Assembly: GCF_014191355.1 (NCBI RefSeq)
Contig: NZ_JACHWM010000002.1
Coordinates: 248,001-312,000, forward strand
DNA length: 64,000 nt
Reading direction: 5' to 3'
Source of the DNA: Methylobacterium sp. R2-1
Lineage (GTDB): Bacteria; Pseudomonadota; Alphaproteobacteria; Rhizobiales; Beijerinckiaceae
The position numbers and the translations under genes are program-made. Of the stretch, positions 49,290 through 57,730 are shown one piece after another. How positions within the stretch are numbered: the stretch's first letter is position 1; each line of letters starts with the position of its first letter. The notes beneath the pieces are model-generated. The model ran no database searches and had not been told where the DNA came from. It worked only from the letters and a program-made list of their open reading frames with translations.

Positions 49290-51821
49290 ATGCTCGACTT
49301 CAACACGCTTCAAGTCGCCAGCATCAGCAGTCGGCTCGCCTTCGTCCTCGTGTTCTTCGTCACCCTGCTGCGGCATCCGCGCGAGGTCTACTTCGGTGTC
49401 TGGGCTGGCGCGCTGTGCTGCTCGCTGGTGGCCTCGATTCTGATGCTGGGAGATCCACCGAGCGTCCCGCTCAATGGCGTCAAGGGAAGCGCCGTCTACA
49501 TCCTGTACGGCGCGAGTCTCGCCCTGTCCTGGGCGGGCCTGCGCCACTTCTACGAGCGGCCGCCCCGCATTCCGCAGACCCTCGTGCTCGCCCTCGCCTC
49601 CGGCCTGCCTTACGGCGTCCTGCTGCAGGCCGGGGCGACGATGTCATGGAGCCTGACCACGGTGTTCGGCGGCATCGCGCTGAGCACGGCCTTGTGCATC
49701 ATGGAAATCCTGAGAACGCCCGCCTCGATGCGCCTCTGGACGCAATACATCGTTCTCTTGGGCTTCAGCGGTTACTTCTGCGTCTTCCTCCTGTCGATCG
49801 GCGTGGTCCAATTCGCGAGTGAGCGCCTCGCTTCGCCCGAGAGCGGTATCTTCTCGCTGCTGTTCGACCTCTGGTGCGGTGTCTTCATTCAGGTCGGCTA
49901 TCTGGCCATGGTGAGCGAGCGCGCGCACCTGAAGCTCAGCCGCTTGGCCGAGACCGATCCGCTCACCGGGCTGGCGAATCGGCGCGGGCTGTTCGCGGCG
50001 ATGAGCCGACGGGCCGGCCGCACACCGTCCCCGCCGCGCTGCGCGATTTTGCTCGCCGACATCGACCACTTCAAGTCGATCAACGACACCTACGGCCACG
50101 ATAGCGGCGACGCGGTTCTGATCGACTTCGCAGAGCGGTTCCGCAGCGTGATGCGGAAGGACGACCTCATTGCGCGTTGGGGCGGCGAGGAGTTCCTGGT
50201 CGTGCTCGACCAAGCCGACGCCACCACCGCCATCGCCATCGCCGAGCGGCTGCGAGGGATGGCGGCGGGGCAGCCCTTCACCGTGAACGGAGCGGCTGTG
50301 ACCGTGACCGCGAGCATCGGGGTCTCGATCGTGGCGGCTGGCGAGGAGCGGATCGAGCCCGCCCTGTCCCGGGCAGACGCGGCCCTCTACGCCGCCAAGA
50401 GGGACGGCCGCAATCGCGTGTGCCTGGAACAGCCTGCCGCCCCGCTTCGGCCGGACACCGGAGCCGCCCGAGCGGAGCCGCCCGAGCGGAGCCGCCCTCC
50501 GGGCTTCGCGAAGCCATGGACGCCGTCCAGATCGTCGGGCAGCAGCGATCCGGGATGGCCTGAAACAAACGCTCACGGGTCTTCGAAAAACACGAGCCAT
50601 GTTCGACCGTATCGCCCTGTCTCTCCCCTTCTCCGGGCGAGTGCCTCGTCCCGAGCGCACGTCGCCGGGGCGGATGCCGCTCCGGCGCAAGCAGCCGCCG
50701 CGAGGAATGGGTGCGGACGAGACTTCGGAGCCGGCGTCGATGGCGGCGCGATGGGGCCGTCATCTCGCGGCCGCGCTCTGCCTGTTCGGGGTCTCCGTTC
50801 CCGGTCAGGCGGCCGAACCGGCCGCGGACACGGCGTCCCCGGGCGGACTGACCGCCGGGAGCCTCCTCGTTCGCGGACGGGTCATCGGCGCCATCCCGGT
50901 CGGCCAGTACTCGCGGGTCGAGCCGATCGGCGGGCGTGTCATCACCCCGGCGCGTCCCCTGCCGGACCTCGACGTGACGTATTTCCCGTCCGATCACGTC
51001 GCGGTGGCGGGCCAGATCGGCGTCGTATCGACCCGGACCTCCATCCGCGGGTCATTCATCAGCGACCTGCCGATCGGCTCGACTTGGAGCCTCTCCATGA
51101 CCGGCGCGGTCCAGTTCCATTTCCTGCCCGACAACGCCTTCAATCCGTATCTCGGCGCAGGCGCCGGCTACACGCGTCCGATCGCCTACGAGCCGGCGAA
51201 GCCGCTCGTCACCACGATGAAGGCCGACCCGCAGCTGGGACCGATGCTCCAGGCCGGTTTCGACTACCACCTCGTCGGCGACTGGTACGCCAACATGGAG
51301 ATCAAGAAGATCTTCCTGCCGCCGCAGGTCTCCCGGATCGGCCCCGGCAGCGCGACCGTGAGGCTCGACATGCTGATCGTCGGCGCAGGCATCGGCTACC
51401 GCTTCTGAACGGCGGCCGGTCTCAGGCCGGTCCGGTCGGCGCCGGCCTCAGCGGGCGGCGGCGCGCCACCCCTGCAACCACGAGGTCACCGGGTCGACGA
51501 CGTAAGCCGCGACCGACGCTGCCCAGGCCCAAGTTCCGGCCCCTGCCCGAACGGTCAGGGGGAGGCCGGCCCTTCGCGCGGCCTCATCCTCGCGGGCATG
51601 TTCGCGCATCGTGGCGGCCACCAGCCGGTCCTCCTGCTCCCGGCACTCGTCGAGAACGTTGCGTTGCATGCCGGCCCGGCTCTGTCCCGGCCGCTGCCGG
51701 GCATAGGCGTCCCGCACACAGCCGTACCAAGCCTCTTCGAGGATTTCGAGATCGCCTGTGCCGGCCCTTGCGGTGCCCAGGCTGCCGCCGATCACCGACA
51801 AGACCAGGAACAGGGCCATAG
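49290..51821 (+). CDS. Membrane diguanylate cyclase (GGDEF) whose natural stop is lost by a 14-bp duplication
   Basis: The frame is open for 843 codons, but only about the first 385 make biological sense. Residues 1-220 hold about seven hydrophobic helices. The GGDEF domain (about 225-385) has DPLTGLANRRGLF, ADIDHFKSINDTYGHDSGD and the active site RWGGEEF, with an intact inhibitory RxxD (RKDD) five residues before it. After residue ~395 the translation is Arg/Pro-rich shadow sequence running through ompW and an opposite-strand gene. A 14-bp tandem repeat at 50461-50497 explains this: removing one unit restores a frame ending at the TGA 50561-50563 (about 420 residues). The cyclase domain itself is complete. 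Confidence 0.8.
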   Translation: MLDFNTLQVASISSRLAFVLVFFVTLLRHPREVYFGVWAGALCCSLVASILMLGDPPSVPLNGVKGSAVYILYGASLALSWAGLRHFYERPPRIPQTLVLALASGLPYGVLLQAGATMSWSLTTVFGGIALSTALCIMEILRTPASMRLWTQYIVLLGFSGYFCVFLLSIGVVQFASERLASPESGIFSLLFDLWCGVFIQVGYLAMVSERAHLKLSRLAETDPLTGLANRRGLFAAMSRRAGRTPSPPRCAILLADIDHFKSINDTYGHDSGDAVLIDFAERFRSVMRKDDLIARWGGEEFLVVLDQADATTAIAIAERLRGMAAGQPFTVNGAAVTVTASIGVSIVAAGEERIEPALSRADAALYAAKRDGRNRVCLEQPAAPLRPDTGAARAEPPERSRPPGFAKPWTPSRSSGSSDPGWPETNAHGSSKNTSHVRPYRPVSPLLRASASSRAHVAGADAAPAQAAAARNGCGRDFGAGVDGGAMGPSSRGRALPVRGLRSRSGGRTGRGHGVPGRTDRREPPRSRTGHRRHPGRPVLAGRADRRACHHPGASPAGPRRDVFPVRSRRGGGPDRRRIDPDLHPRVIHQRPADRLDLEPLHDRRGPVPFPARQRLQSVSRRRRRLHASDRLRAGEAARHHDEGRPAAGTDAPGRFRLPPRRRLVRQHGDQEDLPAAAGLPDRPRQRDREARHADRRRRHRLPLLNGGRSQAGPVGAGLSGRRRATPATTRSPGRRRKPRPTLPRPKFRPLPERSGGGRPFARPHPRGHVRASWRPPAGPPAPGTRRERCVACRPGSVPAAAGHRRPAHSRTKPLRGFRDRLCRPLRCPGCRRSPTRPGTGP
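50461..50497. repeat. 14-bp tandem duplication (2.6 copies) in the GGDEF gene
   Basis: GAGCCGCCCGAGCG occurs at 50461-50474 and 50475-50488, plus a partial copy to 50497. The unit is not a multiple of three, so copy-number change shifts the reading frame. Confidence 0.9.
50740..51408 (+). CDS. OmpW-like outer-membrane protein
   Basis: 222 residues from ATG 50740. The frame is open from 50599, but this start gives a clean signal peptide (MAARWGRHLAAALCLFGVSV, then PGQAAEP). The mature protein has the eight-strand OmpW barrel pattern. It begins SLLVRGRVIGAIPVGQYSRV, has DLDVTYFPSDHVAVAGQIGV, FNPYLGAGAGYTRPI and GFDYHLVGDWYANMEIKKIF, and ends VGAGIGYRF with terminal Phe. OmpW proteins form narrow hydrophobic channels. 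It is overlapped by the run-on frame of the GGDEF gene, which supports that run-on being an artefact of the 14-bp duplication. Confidence 0.88.
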   Translation: MAARWGRHLAAALCLFGVSVPGQAAEPAADTASPGGLTAGSLLVRGRVIGAIPVGQYSRVEPIGGRVITPARPLPDLDVTYFPSDHVAVAGQIGVVSTRTSIRGSFISDLPIGSTWSLSMTGAVQFHFLPDNAFNPYLGAGAGYTRPIAYEPAKPLVTTMKADPQLGPMLQAGFDYHLVGDWYANMEIKKIFLPPQVSRIGPGSATVRLDMLIVGAGIGYRF

Positions 51822-51864
51822 ACTGAGCAACGAACTGAGCAATGAGAAGCCTCGGCGCGTTCAT
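51448..51864 (-). CDS. Hypothetical exported protein (138 aa)
   Basis: Starts MNAPRLLIAQFVAQSMALFL and continues with a hydrophobic core to TARAG, a probable signal peptide of about 34 residues. The mature part is charged (LEEAWYGCVRDAYARQRPGQ; AATMREHAREDEAARRAG). It has two cysteines about 30 residues apart, then a more hydrophobic C-terminal part (TWAWAASVAAYVVDPVTSWL). No family recognised. It is convergent with ompW. Confidence 0.6.
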   Translation of the reverse strand: MNAPRLLIAQFVAQSMALFLVLSVIGGSLGTARAGTGDLEILEEAWYGCVRDAYARQRPGQSRAGMQRNVLDECREQEDRLVAATMREHAREDEAARRAGLPLTVRAGAGTWAWAASVAAYVVDPVTSWLQGWRAAAR

Positions 51865-52006
51865 GGCGGCGAGATGCCCCCGAAGCCATCAAGGCCGACT
51901 TAACGGAGCGACGGCCGAGCGCCCGATTGACGAGTCGATCGACGGAACGAGTCCGCTTCACGGCGCTTCCCACCTTCCGGCGATCAACGCCGCTACGGGA
52001 GACCGC

Positions 52007-52195
52007 ATGGCCAAGGACGTGACCACCTACACCCTCAAACAGGCGCTCGCCGCGAAGGTCGAGGACCATATCGAGATCGCGGTGGAAGCCGAGGATGGAA
52101 CGAAGTTCAAGATCCGGGCGACTTCCGAGCAACTCGACGCGCTCACGGGCGATCTGGAGTCGATCCTCGACGGGGACGACGCGGAGGACGCCTAA
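52007..52195 (+). CDS. Conserved-looking small cytoplasmic protein (62 aa)
   Basis: Starts MAKDVTTYTLKQALAAKVED with GGGAGA about 5 bases upstream. The frame extends back to 51842 without a ribosome site. The product is acidic and compact: AVEAEDGTKFKIRATSEQLD, then a C-terminal ILDGDDAEDA tail. The strand-helix layout and clean ribosome site support a real gene. Function unknown. Confidence 0.65.
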   Translation: MAKDVTTYTLKQALAAKVEDHIEIAVEAEDGTKFKIRATSEQLDALTGDLESILDGDDAEDA

Positions 52196-52519
52196 CCCGC
52201 GCACGACCCGATAGGTGAGGCTCGATCTCGCCGCGAGCCGTCACGGCTGCCACCGCACGACCATGGGTGCCGACGCCGCTCCTCGATTCTTTCCGAGGCC
52301 GGACGTCGGCACTGTGCTGTCCGTCTCGACCTCCGAGGCGGCGGGGCGTCCATCGTGAAGGCGCGGCATTCGCTCGCGGCATCAGCCTCCGGCATGAGGC
52401 CCGGTTCTCGCAATCGCCCGCAATCGACAGAACCGAGAGCGGCGTCCGAATCGGTCCGAGCGAACTTTCCCGGGGTCGCCGGGTTGAGGGACGCTGCTTT
52501 TCCTCGAACAGGACACCCC
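52196..52519. other. Intergenic region
   Basis: 324 bases between two small genes. No frame with a convincing start, no repeat and no terminator seen. Confidence 0.35.
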
Positions 52520-52798
52520 ATGCGGCTCACCCCGATCGCGCTGGCTCTCGCGCTGAGCGTCTCAACCGCCGCGGCGCAGGCGACCGAGGAAGGGCGGCCC
52601 TCGCCGCCGAGCCCCAAGGCTTCGGCCACGGGATCGCGGCCGGTGCCCGGTCCGAGCACGGGCATCCCTCCGGCCGGGACCCCGAACGAGCCGGCCGTCG
52701 TCGGCGGCACGCCGGGCGCCGTGATCGGCGGCACGCCGACGGGCGGACCGCCCGGCACCGGCGGCACCGCGGGCGGCCCGTCGTTGAGCGGGCAATAG
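52520..52798 (+). CDS. Small secreted Gly/Pro-rich protein (92 aa)
   Basis: Starts MRLTPIALALALSVSTAAAQ, a Sec signal peptide cleaved after AAA at about 19. An AGGA ribosome site lies about 6 bases upstream. The mature part is a disordered Pro/Gly/Thr stretch with repeated GGTPxG units (VVGGTPGAVIGGTPTGGPPG) ending GGPSLSGQ. No known family. It lies 81 bases before ggt on the same strand. Confidence 0.6.
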   Translation: MRLTPIALALALSVSTAAAQATEEGRPSPPSPKASATGSRPVPGPSTGIPPAGTPNEPAVVGGTPGAVIGGTPTGGPPGTGGTAGGPSLSGQ

Positions 52799-52879
52799 AG
52801 CCACACGACGGACGACTGGCGTTCGGGGCCGGCGTTTCGGAAGCATGGCCGCGCCTCGCATTTGCGATAAGTTCGGGGC

Positions 52880-54664
52880 ATGACACCGATCTCGCCCGTT
52901 CGCGCCGCCCTCGCGCTTCTCCTCGCCGCCTCCCTCGTGGGGCCGGCCCAGGTCCGAGCCCAAGTCCAAGGGCAGGCGGGGCCGCCCGCGCCCGAGCTGC
53001 CGCCGATCCAATCGGACGAGGCCCGACTCCTGCCCGTTCTCGCCAGCCGCGGCATGGTCTCGTCGCAGGACGCGCTCGCCACCCGCGTCGGCGTCGAGAT
53101 CCTGAGGAGGGGCGGTAACGCCGTCGATGCGGCGGTGGCGGTCGGCTTCGCGCTCGCCGTCACCCTGCCGCGGGCGGGCAATCTCGGCGGCGGCGGCTTC
53201 ATGATGGTGCACCGCGCCGCGACCAAGGACACGGTCGCGGACACGATCGCGATCGATTACCGCGAGACCGCCCCGGCTGCGGCCACCGCCGACATGTTCC
53301 TGAACCCGCAGGGCGAGCCGGACCGCGCCGCCTCCACCCGGACCGGCAAGGCGGTGGGTGTGCCCGGCACGGTGCGGGGTCTTGTCGAAGCCCACCGGCG
53401 CTACGGTTCGGGCAAGCTCACGCTGGCCGAGCTGATCGCCCCGGCCGAAAAACTCGCCCGCGACGGCATCCCGGTCGAATCGGGGCTCGCCGATTCCCTG
53501 CCGCGGGCCTCGGGCCTGCTCGGACAGTGGCCGTCGAGCCGCGCGGTGTTCTTCGAGGGCGACCACGTCCTCCCCCGCGGTGCGACGCTCACCCAGCGCG
53601 ACCTCGCCGACACCCTGAAGGCGATCGCCGAGCGGGGGCCGGACGCCTTCTACGAGGGGCCGATCGCGCAGAAGATCGCGGCGGCCGTGCAGGGTGCGGG
53701 CGGGATCATGACCGCGGCCGACCTCGCCGCCTACAGGCCGGAGATCCGCACGCCCGTGCGCGGCACCTATCGCGGCTACGAAATCGTCTCGATGCCGCCG
53801 CCGAGTTCCGGTGGGGTGCATCTCATCGAGATCCTCAACATCCTGGAAGGCTACGATCTCGCCGGCATGGGCGCGGGCAGCGCGCAGGCACTGCACACGA
53901 TGGCCGAGGCGATGAAGCCGGCCTACGCCGACCGGGCCACCTGGCTCGGCGACCCCTCGCGTACCAAGGTTCCCGTCGCGGGGCTCACGGCCAAACCCTA
54001 TGCCGCCACCTTACGCGAAAAAATCGATCCGAAGCGGGCCAAGACCGCCGCGGAGGTGAGCGCCGGCAATCTGCTCCCTCACGAATCCGACCAGACCACG
54101 CATTTCTCGGTGGTGGACGCCGAGGGCAACGCCGTTTCCAACACCTACACGCTGAACTTCTCCTACGGCATCGGCCTCGTCGCCGAAGGGACAGGCGTGC
54201 TGCTCAACAACGAGATGGACGACTTCTCCGCCAAGACCGGTGCGCGCAACGCCTACGGCCTCGTCGGCGGCGAGGCCAACGCCGTGGCGCCGGGCGCGCG
54301 TCCGCTCTCGTCGATGACGCCCACCTTCGTGTTTCGGGACGGTCGGCTGTTCCTCGTCACCGGAAGCCCGGGGGGCAGCCGCATCATCACGACCACGCTC
54401 CAGGTCATCGTGAACGTGCTCGATTTCCGCATGAACCTCGCCCAGGCGGTCGCGGCGCCACGCATCCACCACCAGTGGCAGCCCGACGTGCTGATGGCCG
54501 AGGAAGGCCTCTCGCCCGATACGCTCGCCCTCCTGCGAGCCAAGGGCCACAATGTGAAGGTCGGCGCGACTTCGGGCTCGGCCAACTCGGTGATGGCAGA
54601 GGACGGGCTGCTGGCCGGCGCGTCCGATCCGCGTCAGCGGGGGACCCTGGCCGAAGGGCCTTAA
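52880..54664 (+). CDS. ggt: Gamma-glutamyltranspeptidase
   Basis: 594 residues with a signal peptide (MTPISPVRAALALLLAASLV), hence periplasmic. Hydrolyses or transfers gamma-glutamyl groups of glutathione and related compounds. The precursor cleaves itself before the nucleophile Thr406 in SDQTTHFSVVD, giving a large (to 405) and a small (406-594) subunit. Other signatures are GMVSSQDALATRVG, PRAGNLGGGGFM, YTLNFSYGIG, NNEMDDFSAK and LSSMTPTFVF with TGSPGGSRIITT. The length and motif order match the Escherichia coli enzyme closely. Confidence 0.95.
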   Translation: MTPISPVRAALALLLAASLVGPAQVRAQVQGQAGPPAPELPPIQSDEARLLPVLASRGMVSSQDALATRVGVEILRRGGNAVDAAVAVGFALAVTLPRAGNLGGGGFMMVHRAATKDTVADTIAIDYRETAPAAATADMFLNPQGEPDRAASTRTGKAVGVPGTVRGLVEAHRRYGSGKLTLAELIAPAEKLARDGIPVESGLADSLPRASGLLGQWPSSRAVFFEGDHVLPRGATLTQRDLADTLKAIAERGPDAFYEGPIAQKIAAAVQGAGGIMTAADLAAYRPEIRTPVRGTYRGYEIVSMPPPSSGGVHLIEILNILEGYDLAGMGAGSAQALHTMAEAMKPAYADRATWLGDPSRTKVPVAGLTAKPYAATLREKIDPKRAKTAAEVSAGNLLPHESDQTTHFSVVDAEGNAVSNTYTLNFSYGIGLVAEGTGVLLNNEMDDFSAKTGARNAYGLVGGEANAVAPGARPLSSMTPTFVFRDGRLFLVTGSPGGSRIITTTLQVIVNVLDFRMNLAQAVAAPRIHHQWQPDVLMAEEGLSPDTLALLRAKGHNVKVGATSGSANSVMAEDGLLAGASDPRQRGTLAEGP

Positions 54665-54678
54665 GAACAACGCTCCGG

Positions 54679-55584
54679 CTAACCCCGACCAAGGCTCTGC
54701 CCTGGACTCGCGAAAAGGCTCGCCTTTTCAAAATCCGGGCTGTTACGCACCAGTGCCTCGATCGCCGCCAGTACTTCGGCGTCGGTACCGGAGGGGCGGC
54801 CGAACAGGCGCGAGACGGCGACCGGCAGTCGCCACGCGGTGATGGTCTCCCTCGGCAGGCCGCTCGCCGCGCAGTAGCTCGCCACGTACCACGCCGCGAC
54901 CAGCCGGCGCGCCATCCGCACGGGAGCCAGCCGGCTGAACCAGGCAGGGCCGAGCCGGCCGTAGCGCAGCACCAGCTCGGAGCGGGCCACGTCGGCGGCC
55001 GGATCACCGGCGGTGGCCTTCTGCCAGTCGATCAGGTGCAGCCCGGCCCGGGTCGAGATCACATTGCCGGGATGCACGTCGCCATGACAGAGGCGGTTCA
55101 CCACCGGCAGGCGGTCGAGCGCGGCGAGCGCCGCATTCCTCAGATGCTCCGGCACCCGCGCGCCCTCGATCTGGTGCCGGAGGCGGGCATGCTGCGAGGG
55201 TAGGCCGGGAGCGGGATAGGCATGGACCGCGTGCTGGATCCGCGCCACGCGACGGAGCGCCAGCATCAGCCCGAACGGGTTGTAGGCGTAGCGCAAAGTC
55301 ATGGGCGGACCGTCGAGGCGCACGAACAGGATGCCGGTGCGCCCCGCCCGTCCGACGATGCCGAACGCTTCCGGCACCGGCAGGCCGAATCCGTGAGCGA
55401 GGCGGCTCGCTGCCAACTCGTTCGCCACCGCCTCCGGCTCGAAGGGCTGGCGGTAGAGCTTCACCACCCGGTCCGGCCCTTCGGCAAACACCTCCGAAGA
55501 ACGGCCGGCCCCGATGCGATCCGGCGCCGTGCCGGGCGGGCAAGGGACGTGGGTAGGCCCATGGAAACACAGGGCGCGGACCAT
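54679..55584 (-). CDS. APH-fold phosphotransferase-like kinase
   Basis: 301 residues of the aminoglycoside-phosphotransferase/choline-kinase superfamily. An N-lobe with RIGAGRSSEVFAEGPDRVVK (glycine loop and the ATP lysine) is followed by the catalytic loop LCHGDVHPGNVIS and the metal Asp in LIDWQKATAGDPAADVA. Substrate unknown; many such genes act on small metabolites or membrane sugars rather than antibiotics. It converges on ggt with 14 bases between the stops. Confidence 0.85.
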   Translation of the reverse strand: MVRALCFHGPTHVPCPPGTAPDRIGAGRSSEVFAEGPDRVVKLYRQPFEPEAVANELAASRLAHGFGLPVPEAFGIVGRAGRTGILFVRLDGPPMTLRYAYNPFGLMLALRRVARIQHAVHAYPAPGLPSQHARLRHQIEGARVPEHLRNAALAALDRLPVVNRLCHGDVHPGNVISTRAGLHLIDWQKATAGDPAADVARSELVLRYGRLGPAWFSRLAPVRMARRLVAAWYVASYCAASGLPRETITAWRLPVAVSRLFGRPSGTDAEVLAAIEALVRNSPDFEKASLFASPGQSLGRG

Positions 55585-56037
55585 GGCTGCGGCTCCGAGC
55601 GCGCTCCAAGGAGGGTTCGTTCGCTCGCGAACACCCTCTCCGTCCCCTTACCCAATCGATATCGACAGGCTATGGTAGTGTAAATCTCATTTGTTATGCC
55701 GGTTTGCGATGAGCATCTGCGTATATATCCCTTCTATCTAAGACAACCGAACATACTTTCAGAATTAAATCCTACATCGTCTTCCACGATGCTTGCACGA
55801 AAGCGCAGGCAGGTTCGGTCCGCCCCGAGGGCGCTCCCGATCTTCGTCATCGGCATCAAAACCGGCCTGGGCAACTGGCCTCCCTCGACCGATGCGAGCC
55901 GGATAGGGTGATGGCGGTGGTGCCGCACCAAACGGCCGGCGGCGACCGGCAAGCCGCTGCAACGGGTTTCCGCCGGGCGACGGTGGGCAAGCGCGGGTCC
56001 CCGCGATAAAGGAGCGGCAGTCTCACGCGGACCGCCA
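55585..56037. other. Intergenic region with an AT-rich patch
   Basis: 453 bases without a supported gene. An AT-rich stretch at about 55665-55790 stands out. A small hairpin, CATCGT (55775-55780) with ACGATG (55786-55791), lies at its end. It probably holds the promoters of the divergent APH-like and plsC genes. Confidence 0.4.
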
Positions 56038-56829
56038 ATGCTCCTCTTCCGCTCGCTCGCCTTCAACCTCTCGTTCTACGTCGCGACAGCTCTGATCGCG
56101 ATCCTGGGACTGCCGGCCTTCGTCACACGCAAGGGCGTGATCCGGGTGGCGCAGTTCTGGGGCCGCACGGTGCTGTTCCTTCTGCGCGTGGTCGGCGGCA
56201 CGCGGGTGGAGTTCCGCGGCCTGGAGAACATCCCGAAGGGTCCGCTGCTGGTCGCCGCCAAGCACCAGTCGGCGCTGGAGACGCTGGCGCTCACGATTCC
56301 GTTCGATGATTTCGGCTACGTGCTCAAGCGCGAGCTGATGTGGGTTCCGGTGGTCGGCTGGTACTTCGCCCGGGGCGGCATGGTGCCGATCGACCGCTCG
56401 AAGGGCACCCGTGCGATGGCAGCGATGAACAAGGCGGCGGCGCAGGCGATCAGCGACGGGCGCCAGCTCATCATCTTCCCCGAGGGCACACGCCGCCCGG
56501 CCGGGGCGCCGCCGGCCTACAAGCAGGGTGCCTCCCACCTCTACACGGCCTTGAACGTGCCCTGCCTGCCGGTGGCACTGAACACCGGTCTGTACTGGCG
56601 CCGCCGGGGTTTTCGCCGGATGCCGGGTACGACAGTGATCGAGTTCCTGCCGGTCATTCCGCCGGGCCTGACGCGTGCCGCGTTCCTCAAGGAGCTGCAG
56701 AACCGCATCGAGACGGCCTCCGACGCGCTGCTCGCCGAGGGCCGAGCCGACCTTGCCCGCCATGGCTACCCGGTCGCCGTGGCGATGGGCGGCTCGGCAC
56801 CCGCGACGGACACGTCGGGGACGCTCTGA
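56038..56829 (+). CDS. plsC: 1-acyl-sn-glycerol-3-phosphate acyltransferase
   Basis: 263 residues. Acylates lysophosphatidic acid in membrane phospholipid synthesis. An N-terminal hydrophobic helix (about 5-30) anchors it. The acyltransferase motifs follow in order: KHQSALET, the alphaproteobacterial form of the catalytic block with His but Glu in place of the usual Asp; then RELMWVPVVGWYF; then FPEGTRRPAGAPP; then CLPVALNTGLYW. Start ATG 56038 gives a normal length. Confidence 0.9.
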   Translation: MLLFRSLAFNLSFYVATALIAILGLPAFVTRKGVIRVAQFWGRTVLFLLRVVGGTRVEFRGLENIPKGPLLVAAKHQSALETLALTIPFDDFGYVLKRELMWVPVVGWYFARGGMVPIDRSKGTRAMAAMNKAAAQAISDGRQLIIFPEGTRRPAGAPPAYKQGASHLYTALNVPCLPVALNTGLYWRRRGFRRMPGTTVIEFLPVIPPGLTRAAFLKELQNRIETASDALLAEGRADLARHGYPVAVAMGGSAPATDTSGTL

Positions 56830-57022
56830 TCAGCCGGTTGCGCAATGGCGCACAACGGAGGATCCGCGAAGGACGATCCACCGGCCGGCAAATCTCTCGA
56901 CCAAAGCGAGGCAGTGGGTCCGGCGGATGCGGTTCCAGTCGCCGTGTTTGCTCAGAAACTCGAAGGCAAGCTGCTCCGGGCAGCCCTCTGCCCGAGGATC
57001 ATGATCCGCTGCGACAGCGGGC

Positions 57023-57712
57023 TCACCCTCGCCCGGCCCCGCGCCTCAGCAAAAACACCCCCTGCGCGCCGATCAGGTTCCAGAACCACCACGGCATCGA
57101 AAAGCGCATCGGCCGCCCCCGCGCGTCGAGGGCGGTGGCTTTCTCGATGCGGGCGCCGACGTCGCGGCACAGGCCGACGAAGTCGCGGATCGTGCAGTGA
57201 TGGATGTTGGGAGTCTCGTACCACGTCTCCGGCATGATCTCGGTGACCGGCATCCGGCCGCGGAAGGCGAGTTCGGCCCGCACCCGCCAATGGCCGAAAT
57301 TCGGAAACGAGATGATGACCTGCCGCCCGATCCGTAAAAGATGTTCCAGCACGATGCGCGGGTTGCGGGTCGCCTGGATGGTCTGGGACAAAACCACCAC
57401 GTCGAAGGCGTCGTCGGGATAGTTGGCGAGATCGGTGTCGGCGTCGCCCTGGATCACCGGCAGGCCGCGGGCGAGACAGGCGTTGACGCCCTCGCGCGAC
57501 AATTCGATGCCGCGGCCATCGACGCCGCGCTGGTCACGCAGGAGCGCCAGCAGAGAGCCGTCGCCGCAGCCGATATCGAGGACGCGGGCGCCCGGCGGCA
57601 CGAGGCCGAGCACGACGATGTGGTCGATACGCGCCGCGCCCTCGCCGCGGGGCAGCGCCTCGGCGGCTTCCCAGGGCGCGCCGGACGCGGCGTCGGTGAA
57701 GCTCTCGCTCAT
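57023..57712 (-). CDS. metW: Methionine biosynthesis protein MetW
   Basis: 229 residues of the class I SAM-dependent methyltransferase fold. Motifs include ARVLDIGCGDGSLLALL (motif I), RGIELSREGVNACLARGL, DVVVLSQTIQATRNPRIVL and ISFPNFGHWRVRAEL, which together are diagnostic of MetW. It is found next to MetX in many Proteobacteria and is required for full homoserine acetyltransferase function. Here it begins 18 bases after the metX stop on the same strand. Confidence 0.93.
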   Translation of the reverse strand: MSESFTDAASGAPWEAAEALPRGEGAARIDHIVVLGLVPPGARVLDIGCGDGSLLALLRDQRGVDGRGIELSREGVNACLARGLPVIQGDADTDLANYPDDAFDVVVLSQTIQATRNPRIVLEHLLRIGRQVIISFPNFGHWRVRAELAFRGRMPVTEIMPETWYETPNIHHCTIRDFVGLCRDVGARIEKATALDARGRPMRFSMPWWFWNLIGAQGVFLLRRGAGRG

Positions 57713-57730
57713 CGTCTCACAGTCCAGTTC

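Noticed and set aside
55696..55911. 71-codon plus-strand frame upstream of plsC
   Set aside because: No ribosome site, no recognisable product, and it runs through the AT-rich promoter patch.
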